Both the position numbers and the translations under genes were made by a program. Shown here one piece after another: positions 37,201 through 44,071 of a stretch of 64,000 nucleotides of DNA. The number at the start of each line of letters is the position of its first letter. The stretch's first letter is position 1. Source of the DNA: Lachnospiraceae bacterium UBA935. Its GTDB lineage: Bacteria > Bacillota > Clostridia > Lachnospirales > Lachnospiraceae. The notes beneath the pieces were generated by a model. The model had not been told where the DNA came from, ran no database searches, and was given only the letters and a program-made list of their open reading frames with translations. The DNA lies in NCBI GenBank assembly GCA_002293525.1, contig DBDJ01000021.1, forward strand, positions 76,487-140,486. Reading direction: 5' to 3'.

Positions 37201-39113
37201 GAAACAATGAGGTGGTAAGTTATCGTTTCGCCGGCCGTCACTGTCGCCGGGCTTACGGTCTTAACTACCGCCAGATCGGCACTGCCGATTACCGGTGCTA
37301 CCGCAGTCGAGCTGTTGTTAGAAGTATCAGGATCAAAAGTCGGGCTGGTGACCACGGCGGTATTCTGAATAAAACCGTCGGCAGCGCTGCTGACGGTGGC
37401 CCTGACCAAGACATCCACCGTGCCGGCTGGTGCTATGGACGGCAGATTAACCTCTCCTGTCCAGGCATTCCATGTGATGCCGCCGTCTGCGCTATAGGTA
37501 ACGTTTTGCAGATTGGCGGGAATCATATCCGTAATCACCGGATTTTCTGCCGGGTCGATGCCGTTATTGGTTACCTGCAGCCGATATTCCAAGTCACCGC
37601 CGGCGGTGATCGGATCCGTAGTTCCGGTTTTGACAATGGCTAAATCGGCGGAGAGAATTTTCACCGGAACCTGATTCGATGTGACAGTATAAGGTGACGG
37701 GATGCCGCCTTGAACCGGCGAATAATTATAACTGACCGTTGCCGTGTTACCGGTGGGATTAGGATTGGGTACGGAAACCGCCCTTGCTGTAAAAACAATG
37801 GTCACTGTTTCGCCTCCCTGAAGATCCGGTACGGTAAAGCCGACATCGGGATTGGCGGCCGAATTAGCCTGACCGTTGACGGTCATGCTGCCGGGGACAA
37901 AAGTCATTCCGGCCGGCATCACATCCTTTATCGTGACTTCGGTAAGAGGATTGATGCCGGGGTTGTTAAGCGTCACTGTATAGTTTACGGTGTCACCGAC
38001 ATTGATCTGGGTCTTATCCGCAGATTTTACCGGAGTATAGAGCGGGAAGCTGATCTCATGCAACGTGATGTCGTCGATGGCATAGTCGTTACCGGTGGCG
38101 GCCGGGCCCATGCTTTCAAACTTTACCGTGATTGAGCTATTGTTCTGGGTATAGAGCGCGGTGCCGATTTCTTTCCATTCGGGATTGCTGGTATTCGTCG
38201 GTATCAATGCCCCCAAAGTATCGTTATATAACACCTGTCCGTTCGCGCCGATCACCTGTACTCCCAGCTGCGGGTTAACCAGAGAGGTGGTATTGGCCAA
38301 GTTTAAGATCCACGAGCTGAAAAGATAATACGTATTCGGCTTTACAGTTACCTGTTGCTGAAAAAAAACCGCCCCGGGATTATAGCCGTTCACGATCATC
38401 ATCCGGCCCGTTTCATCTCCCTCGGTGTGATCGGCAATCCGCCACCAGGTAAAATATTGATTCGGGATGGCATTGCTCATAATATTCTGAATCGTATATT
38501 CGCCGTCGTTGGGCTGAACATAATACGGATTCGGCTGGACATAGTTAAACTCTGTCCCGATATCCGGATAGGGATTGGGGTTGGCGCCAGTGTTAGCCGC
38601 CGTGCCGGCCGGATAAGTCCCGAACGTCCCGTTATCGGCCTTGGTAATCAGATTGGTAGGAGAAATCACGACATTTGCATCGGTGATTGTCTCGATCGGG
38701 GTATAGGTCACCGGGCCGTTAAGGATATTCTGGCCGGTGATGTCTCCGCCGCTGACATTGATCTTGATGGTGGTGGGCGTGGTGGCGTCAAGATTCGTCG
38801 CCCCCGCCGGCGGGTTCTGGGCATAGCTGATCGGCGGAAAGGTTCCGCCATTGAGTATCGGTGCCGTGACTGCATTGTTAAAATTTCCCGGCGTAGCTGT
38901 AGCTGGCGTGCCATAAGATTCCACGATCTGATAGCTGCCGTTGGGAACGTTATTAAAGGTATAATTGCCGTTTGCATCCGTCATGACGGCCAGCATGGCG
39001 CCGGTCGCCGTATTTTGTAATACAATCGGTACATTGGCCAGTCCTGTCTGAGACGCGGAGGCAACCGACGTCCGCTCCCTGTCAAAAATCAGCCTTCCTG
39101 AAATAGTAGCCAT
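34287..39113 (-). CDS. 1608-aa DUF11-repeat surface- or spore-type protein
   Basis: Residues 1-90 are an SdrD/carboxypeptidase-regulatory-like beta domain (SGRLIFDRERTSV; DANGNYTFNNVPNGSYQIVE). Residues 90-360 resemble a carbohydrate-binding-like beta sandwich (WWRIADHTEGDETGRMM; YAIDDITLHEI). Ten DUF11 repeats of roughly 120 aa follow, each opening ADLxVxKT...G and containing YTxTVxNxGP. No signal peptide, membrane segment, LPxTG or S-layer anchor is visible, and the protein ends right after the tenth repeat. Proteins like this are common in spore-forming Bacillota and are proposed to be exported or spore-coat structural proteins. GGAGA precedes the ATG. It is a single-gene unit with the terminator at 34212-34240. 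Confidence 0.9.
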   Translation of the reverse strand: MATISGRLIFDRERTSVASASQTGLANVPIVLQNTATGAMLAVMTDANGNYTFNNVPNGSYQIVESYGTPATATPGNFNNAVTAPILNGGTFPPISYAQNPPAGATNLDATTPTTIKINVSGGDITGQNILNGPVTYTPIETITDANVVISPTNLITKADNGTFGTYPAGTAANTGANPNPYPDIGTEFNYVQPNPYYVQPNDGEYTIQNIMSNAIPNQYFTWWRIADHTEGDETGRMMIVNGYNPGAVFFQQQVTVKPNTYYLFSSWILNLANTTSLVNPQLGVQVIGANGQVLYNDTLGALIPTNTSNPEWKEIGTALYTQNNSSITVKFESMGPAATGNDYAIDDITLHEISFPLYTPVKSADKTQINVGDTVNYTVTLNNPGINPLTEVTIKDVMPAGMTFVPGSMTVNGQANSAANPDVGFTVPDLQGGETVTIVFTARAVSVPNPNPTGNTATVSYNYSPVQGGIPSPYTVTSNQVPVKILSADLAIVKTGTTDPITAGGDLEYRLQVTNNGIDPAENPVITDMIPANLQNVTYSADGGITWNAWTGEVNLPSIAPAGTVDVLVRATVSSAADGFIQNTAVVTSPTFDPDTSNNSSTAVAPVIGSADLAVVKTVSPATVTAGETITYHLIVSNAGPSDAVNTIVSDALPAGLTNAMYSADGGITWNNWTGTYSIANLAAEQSVALEIRADVDPSVTTTLANTATVTSDIPDTSPNNNTFSVTTPVTAAADLVISKVADKNPAPANELLTYTVTAVNNGPSNAANVQINDAVPALLSNVQYSLDNGATWSTWNGSYLAGTLAAQSDFTLLIRGRVGDVAGGLINNTASVTSDTDDPSPGDNSTTVTTPINTSADLSVTKSVSPVFAEHGQQVTFTVTVQNAGPNAARNVAVRDVMPSSLLNGQYSLDNGATWQNITGSLFILGTVEAGATVPVLLRGTVDQTTVGVVTNNASLSSDTPDPDMSNNSTSTNFTIGNTADLSMTKTADKETAFAGDRLTYTLAVRNSGPDNATNVVLSDDLPTVLLTPEFSVDNGATWQTWSSPYTIGTVPAGTTATVLIRGTINPSASTAQLASITNIGSVSSDTPDHNPDNNTGTVTTPVSASADLSVTKTGSPNPVVSGNRLTYNITVTNNGPSNAEGTLLIDSLSASIINPEYSADGGVTWLAWSSPLSIGTLAGGSSQNIQIRGTLNSAVVGSVTNTAVVRSTTPDPSMDNNTTTTDTPIQPNADISVVKTSDADIVNAGTLLTYTLTVANTGPSYAEDVVLTDAPPGDLGNPEYSTDGGLSWALWTGSLSIGTIAAGSSSKILLRGTVKSGTASTLSNTALVRETTPDPNPANNSSSVSVSVCQSIDLAVTKTADRTSVKAGDLITYSVAVRNNGSQQADNVTVADMIPAELGNAMYSVDDGMTWSSWSGSLAPFTLAGGGTRRLLIRGTVRAAAAGCIANLVTVKGSAPDPDPTNNHALVVTPIIPDGPEPPPPAGYADLCVEKTSSSSCVRPYEYVQYMVVVKNKGPNPAIQVSLKDDLPKELTDAEYSDDNGQSWNCWEGTMDLGDMMAGESRTIWISAKVCTCACGSITNTASVASETDDPDLRDNRASVELRII

Positions 39114-39160
39114 TATAATCTCCTGTATTTTTTAAAAGACAATAGTGTCATCATCTTTTA

Positions 39161-39203
39161 ATCACTTATTACTATTATTATATTCGGCGTACTTATAAGT
39201 GAT
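39161..39203. repeat. Inverted repeat in the divergent intergenic region
   Basis: ATCACTTAT (39161-39169) and ATAAGTGAT (39195-39203) are perfect 9-bp arms separated by 25 bp, upstream of the DUF11-repeat gene. It may be an operator or a leader hairpin. Confidence 0.4.
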
Positions 39204-39287
39204 ATTTTGCTTCTTCACCTTCACCTGTCGGAAGCTTTACATGATGACAGCATGTCATAAAATTTCTGTAAAAATAGCATATCACTA

Positions 39288-39316
39288 TAATGTTCTTACG
39301 TGATTATGCCGATAAT
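39288..39316 (+). promoter_or_regulatory. Possible SigD (flagellar sigma) promoter
   Basis: TAAT, 16 bp, then GCCGATAAT matches the B. subtilis SigD pattern TAAA-N12-16-GCCGATAT well at the -10. It is about 56 bp upstream of the repeat-protein start. A TATAAT at 39332-39337 lacks a good -35. Confidence 0.4.
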
Positions 39317-39371
39317 TATTACGAAAAAAGATATAATCTATCTTTTTTACAAAAGTACAAGGAGGTACGAC

Positions 39372-40703
39372 ATGGCTATTAATGGATTAGGAACACAGCC
39401 AACATTTGACTCATCTGAATATGAGGTGCCGGCAAGCCCCCCTTCAGATGCTGCCGCTCCGGCACCGGAGCAGCAAAAACCCGGCATACCGGAAGGACCC
39501 TCCGCTCAGCTGGAACTGAGCGAAGCAGGACAGCAGAAGTCTTCTGAGATGTATCGAGCCGGAGAAGGCCCTGCCCATCTGGAAGCAGCTATCTTAAAGC
39601 ATAGAGCCCAGCAGAAAGCGGCCTCTAAGAAGATGTCAGGAGGGAAACCGCCTCACGAGCATGGCCGGATGGCACAGGAGCACGGGCCACGGATGCGGAC
39701 AAGACCGGCCGACTTACCGGCACAGAACGAAACCAGGGTACCGATCAAAAACCGGGTCGGAGAACAGTTGAATAGCGACCCGAAACATAGTCTTCTGGAA
39801 CGGGCAGCCACTCAGAACGGCGGCACGGCGGCAGTGGTATACGGTAACCAGACCGGCTATAATCCCAAGGTTCAGGAACAGCTCAAGGAAATGCGCCTGA
39901 AAGCCGGAATCAGACATGAATTGCCGAAGCAGGCAAGTTTAGCCGGCGGCCCGAAGGCATATGGAAACCGAACCGGCTATAATCCTAAGGTTCAGGCATA
40001 TACGGCAGCCGGTTCCAAGTTCCCGGCAGGAGATACGAAAGCCGATACCCAGTTTCCGTCAGGATATATGAAAGCCGATACCCAGATTCCGGAAGCCTTG
40101 ACCGAACAGGATGTTGATGATCTGTTAGCCTACCGGCGTGACCAGCTGCAAGCAGCTCTCCTGAAGGCAAATGAAGGACAGCCAGACAGCCGGAATATCC
40201 TTGCCTCAAGTTCAGCCGGAGTCAAGAAAGCCTATCATGAGATTCCAGATGCCTTGACCAATCAAGACCTTGAAAATCTGATTCAATACCGAAAAGAACA
40301 GCTTGACGCTACGGTTGCAAGAAAAAATGAAATGGCGCAGGCGCGGCGGATGCAAGAAGCATCTGAAATGCCGGACGGATTGAGTGAGGAAGAGGCAAAC
40401 AATTTATGGCAGACTCGGAAAGACCAGTATGAAGCAGCTTATTTAAAAGCCAATGAAGATCAGCTGAATGTCGAAGACGCTCTGGCATCAAGAAGCGAAG
40501 GAGTCCGCCAGGCTTATAACGATCTATCGGACGCCCTGACGAAAGAAGATATCAGCTATCTGCTGGAATACAGTCAGAAACAATATGATACGGCCAAGCA
40601 ATACGCGTTAAAAATGATGCCGGACACATTTGCCTCCGGAACCGACCAAGAAGACAACAGCTTAGAAGAATTGATTAGGACATTTGCGGCATTTGAGAAA
40701 TAA
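39372..40703 (+). CDS. 443-aa repeat protein of unknown function
   Basis: A hydrophilic protein without signal peptide or membrane segment. The first 120 residues are Pro/Ala/Glu-rich and contain LELSEAGQQKSSEMYRA. Two copies of YGNxTGYNPKVQ lie at about 157 and 197. The C-terminal half holds four repeats of 40-52 residues, each opening PxALTxxDxxxLLxYRxxQ and usually followed by KANE. I do not recognise the family; the short LELSEAG start recalls small flagellum-associated proteins of Bacillota, and the candidate SigD promoter upstream would fit. I chose ATG at 39372 because AAGGAGG lies about 7 nt upstream; the frame is open further upstream without support. Confidence 0.78.
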   Translation: MAINGLGTQPTFDSSEYEVPASPPSDAAAPAPEQQKPGIPEGPSAQLELSEAGQQKSSEMYRAGEGPAHLEAAILKHRAQQKAASKKMSGGKPPHEHGRMAQEHGPRMRTRPADLPAQNETRVPIKNRVGEQLNSDPKHSLLERAATQNGGTAAVVYGNQTGYNPKVQEQLKEMRLKAGIRHELPKQASLAGGPKAYGNRTGYNPKVQAYTAAGSKFPAGDTKADTQFPSGYMKADTQIPEALTEQDVDDLLAYRRDQLQAALLKANEGQPDSRNILASSSAGVKKAYHEIPDALTNQDLENLIQYRKEQLDATVARKNEMAQARRMQEASEMPDGLSEEEANNLWQTRKDQYEAAYLKANEDQLNVEDALASRSEGVRQAYNDLSDALTKEDISYLLEYSQKQYDTAKQYALKMMPDTFASGTDQEDNSLEELIRTFAAFEK

Positions 40704-40750
40704 AAAATATGGCTTCAGTCAGTGTTTCCCTATTATATCGTATCACGAAG

Positions 40751-40787
40751 AACGCCCTGGCCGGCAAGCTGGTCAAGGGCGTTTTCG
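40751..40787 (+). terminator. Probable terminator of the repeat-protein gene
   Basis: AACGCCCT and AGGGCGTT pair around an imperfect GC-rich inner stem, followed by TTTTC. It is 48 bp after the stop codon. It may also stop readthrough into cluster B, which ends facing it. Confidence 0.55.
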
Positions 40788-40918
40788 TAACACCTGATAT
40801 AAAGCAGTCCATCCCGCCAAATAAGAAATCCGGCTTGGACTTCAAGGCTTCCTGCGCTACGATGTTTCCGGTTCTTAAATCAAGCTCAACTATTATAATA
40901 ATCCTCAATATTCAGGTA

Positions 40919-42352
40919 TTATATGTTATTGTTGAACTCTTGAATAGATTCATCAATTTTCTTTGTACTTAACTGTATTTTTTTCCAATAATGAGGATCA
41001 TGCCATTGGCGATCCAATTCTTCAACAGACATTCCTTGTTGCTCGACCCATGTATAATACTTTAAATTGTGTATTCGTTTTTTATCTTTGTATGTCAATT
41101 CATCAATATAGTCGGTCTTCAATCCCTGAAGAAAAACAAGATACGCTATTTGGGCGTCGAATAGATTGTAATCCTCCTCTAAAAGTTTTGATTGGTACAT
41201 TTCTGTAGAGTCTGTTAAAATCGTAAACACAATATCATTAGATGTTAATTCGTAATATTTTGAAAACTTTATTGCCAGACATAAATTTGCTATTCCTGAG
41301 ATACCACACCAATTTAACTTTTGAATTATGGAATCGTTAATACCGATGGATTTAAGGTACTCATGCCCAGCAGGTAAATTGAATAACTTAAAAATTTCTT
41401 TGCAATGATTATCATCAATCCCAACAATCATATCCGTATTTCTTACATTATGGATCCACGGTACATGTTTATCACCAATTCCTTCAATTGTATGCTCTCC
41501 ATATCCATTCATAAGCAAGGTAGGGCATTGTAATGCCTCGCCAACTGCTAACTTAACTGACGGATAAACATCCTTTATCGCATCAGCACAGCCTAGTGTA
41601 CCAGATGATCCTGATGATAAGCATATTCCAGCAAATCTTTCTGTGTCACCTTTTATACTATTAAATAAATCAAGAAAAGTACTTGCTGTCACTTCGTAAT
41701 GCCATAAGTAGTTCCAAAAATCACAAAATTGGTTAAAGACAACAACATTGTTGCGCTCCATTCTTAATTGATTAACTCTATCATAGATTTCCTTTACGTT
41801 GCTCTCAGAGCCTAATGTAGTTATTACCTCACCTGAAATATTGTTCAGCCAATCGAATCGCTCTTTACTCATATTTTCAGGTAGCACCGAAATAGAATGA
41901 CAGCCCATTATTGCTGAATTAAAAGCACCTCCACGGCAAAAATTACCTGTAGATGGCCATACCGCAAAATTGTGCTGTAAATCCAGTTCTCCTGAAATGA
42001 TTCTGGGGATAAGACATGCCAAGCTTGATCCTACTTTATGCGCTCCAGTCGGAAAAAACTTTCCAGACAAACCAATAATTCTTGATTTTACACCAGTAAG
42101 TTCTGGTGGAAATTCAAGAATATTCGGCAACAATTGAAATCCTCCTCCTAGTTTTACCGGCTCATTCTTCCATGTTATGCGATAAAGATTTAGGGGATGA
42201 ACAGCGTCAAGTTCTACTTCTTTAAGCATTAATTTTATTGGTTCGGGTATATTACATGGGTTTTTCATTTCAGAAAAAGTTGGTAAAGTAACTCCTCTAT
42301 TTGATAGAAATTTTGCATTATCTTTCACAACATCATTTGTAAATTCAAACAT
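40919..42352 (-). CDS. PLP-dependent fold-type II enzyme (TrpB/cysteine synthase-like)
   Basis: A 477-aa member of the TrpB/cysteine-synthase superfamily. PLP-lysine candidate: Lys in TGAHKVGSS. Phosphate-binding loop candidate: SSGSSGTLG. A further conserved patch is WPSTGNFCRGGAFNSA. It is longer than cysteine synthase (about 310 aa) and has a C-terminal extension of about 90 residues rich in Tyr and charged residues. The substrate is unknown. In an NRPS operon such enzymes often make a nonproteinogenic amino acid by beta-replacement or elimination, as with 2,3-diaminopropionate or dehydroamino acids. It is the last gene of the cluster B operon. ATG at 42352 has AGGAGGAG 5-7 nt upstream and is preferred over an upstream ATG. 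Confidence 0.85.
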   Translation of the reverse strand: MFEFTNDVVKDNAKFLSNRGVTLPTFSEMKNPCNIPEPIKLMLKEVELDAVHPLNLYRITWKNEPVKLGGGFQLLPNILEFPPELTGVKSRIIGLSGKFFPTGAHKVGSSLACLIPRIISGELDLQHNFAVWPSTGNFCRGGAFNSAIMGCHSISVLPENMSKERFDWLNNISGEVITTLGSESNVKEIYDRVNQLRMERNNVVVFNQFCDFWNYLWHYEVTASTFLDLFNSIKGDTERFAGICLSSGSSGTLGCADAIKDVYPSVKLAVGEALQCPTLLMNGYGEHTIEGIGDKHVPWIHNVRNTDMIVGIDDNHCKEIFKLFNLPAGHEYLKSIGINDSIIQKLNWCGISGIANLCLAIKFSKYYELTSNDIVFTILTDSTEMYQSKLLEEDYNLFDAQIAYLVFLQGLKTDYIDELTYKDKKRIHNLKYYTWVEQQGMSVEELDRQWHDPHYWKKIQLSTKKIDESIQEFNNNI

Positions 42353-42426
42353 AAATCTCCTCCTGTAAATACCATTTATTTTCATTAAGTAATACAAAAC
42401 TTTTTGATTACCATAGAAGTCAAAAT

Positions 42427-43983
42427 CTACCTGTATTGTCTCTTTATCTTTTTCGTTGTAGTTTTAGGAAACTCTGTTTCTCGAATTAAAGTCTTTCCGA
42501 TATTCTTATATTTCGGCAGTGTCCGATTCAAATTCAAAATATCGCTGTCAAGCTTTTTCTTACAATCAGGGTAGGTTTCCGTATCTAAAAATAATTCTGC
42601 TATTATTGTGTTGTCCGTGGAATACACGACAGCCTCCTTTATATATGAGAAATTCATTAGTGCAAACTCCAATTCCTCTGGGCAAACATTTTTACCATTG
42701 CTCAGAATCATCAGATTTTTCTTCCTCCCTGTAATAAACAGAAATCCATCTTGATCTATAAACCCGATGTCGCCAGTTTTAAACCAATCTCCGCTAAAGG
42801 CTTCTTTTGTAGCCTGTTCATTTTTATAATAGCCAAGCATGACTATATCGCCTTTAACAAAGATCTCACCATGACCAGTTTCATCTGGATCAGATATTTT
42901 CACTTCGCAAAATGAGATTACTTGCCCCTCACTATTAGCATTATAGTAGTCATTCCGATTTACGGACACAATAGCAGCCGTTTCCGTAAGACCGTACCCC
43001 CATATAACCGGTATTCCTAAAGATCTGAATGCATCGACATATTTTCCGTCAACGTGAGCGCCACCGCCTGTAATAGTAATGAGGTTACCTCCAAAAAAAT
43101 CATCGACAACTTTTTTTAGATTTTCCTTGCTTTTATCATCCCCGGCTTTTATTAACATCTGTTTATAATATGTTTCGATTAACATTGGAACCAACAAAAC
43201 GTTCTGCGGTTTATATTTTGCAAAATCCCTTGATAATTCTTTTAAGCTGTGATTAATTGCTATTGTACTTCCAGAAAGCAGTAATGATAATACACCACCA
43301 ACCAAACTCGCAATATGGTGCAAAGGTAATATCAGTAAACTACTTTCAGGAAAGCATATATGTTGGCAAATCCCCATAGTGTTTGACGCCAGATTTTTAT
43401 GTGACAGCATTACCCCCTTGGGGTTACCAGTCGTTCCAGACGTATACATAAGTGACGCCATTTTATTATTATTAATCGTATATTCTACAACATCCTTTTT
43501 ACCCTTATGGATCAATTGTCTTCCCATATCAACGTATTCCTGCAAGATGTTCATGTTGACACTGTGCTTAAAACTTGCTCTGTTTCTCAATTGAATCGCT
43601 ATATCAGCATAATCGTCAGAATACACAAACATTTCAGCTTCGGAATGATTCAAAATTACTTCTAAATTTGCCGCTTGGAGTTCCTTGTCCAAAGGGATAA
43701 TTATATTCCCGCTATTGACCACGGCAAAATACGTCAAAATCCATTCATAAGAGTTCTCGCCTATCAGAGCTATTTTCGCATTTTGAATACCGAGTTCAGA
43801 CAATGCTGTGCCCAGTGCCTCAACATCGGCCTTGAATTGATGATAACTCACATTAATGGTTTCTTTCTTAAATTCGAAGGAGAAGGCGGTTCTGTCACCA
43901 TAATTTTTAGCAGTTAGATTAACCATTTCTTTAAGATTATAAATTTTCTCAGTTTTATAAAGCGGATATTTTTTATTATTCAT
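42427..43983 (-). CDS. Acyl-CoA/acyl-AMP ligase
   Basis: A 518-aa member of the ANL adenylating superfamily: YTSGTTGNPKGVMLSH (AMP-binding P-loop), WGYGLTETA, WFKTGDIG and the C-terminal catalytic lysine region near TTTKKIKRQYR. The sequence resembles long-chain acyl-CoA synthetases. No carrier domain is fused. In this operon it may activate the acyl or aryl starter loaded onto an off-window NRPS starter module. ATG at 43983 has GAGAGGA 8 nt upstream; an upstream ATG lacks a comparable site. The gap to the next gene is 74 bp. Confidence 0.9.
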   Translation of the reverse strand: MNNKKYPLYKTEKIYNLKEMVNLTAKNYGDRTAFSFEFKKETINVSYHQFKADVEALGTALSELGIQNAKIALIGENSYEWILTYFAVVNSGNIIIPLDKELQAANLEVILNHSEAEMFVYSDDYADIAIQLRNRASFKHSVNMNILQEYVDMGRQLIHKGKKDVVEYTINNNKMASLMYTSGTTGNPKGVMLSHKNLASNTMGICQHICFPESSLLILPLHHIASLVGGVLSLLLSGSTIAINHSLKELSRDFAKYKPQNVLLVPMLIETYYKQMLIKAGDDKSKENLKKVVDDFFGGNLITITGGGAHVDGKYVDAFRSLGIPVIWGYGLTETAAIVSVNRNDYYNANSEGQVISFCEVKISDPDETGHGEIFVKGDIVMLGYYKNEQATKEAFSGDWFKTGDIGFIDQDGFLFITGRKKNLMILSNGKNVCPEELEFALMNFSYIKEAVVYSTDNTIIAELFLDTETYPDCKKKLDSDILNLNRTLPKYKNIGKTLIRETEFPKTTTKKIKRQYR

Positions 43984-44071
43984 GAAATAATCCTCTCTTT
44001 CTCTGATCGCCACTGTTCCGCCCTTCCTTCTTCTTTGTTTCTGAAACCTTTGAATTAACATTGTCCATTTT

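Noticed and set aside
34287..39113. Regularly spaced repeats as a CRISPR or satellite array
   Set aside because: The periodicity comes from diverged protein repeats of about 120 codons in one open frame, not from identical short DNA repeats.
40675..40972. Small open frames on both strands (77 and 87 codons) between the repeat protein and the PLP gene
   Set aside because: They overlap the terminator hairpin and each other, lack ribosome sites and show no domain; likely chance frames through a hairpin element.
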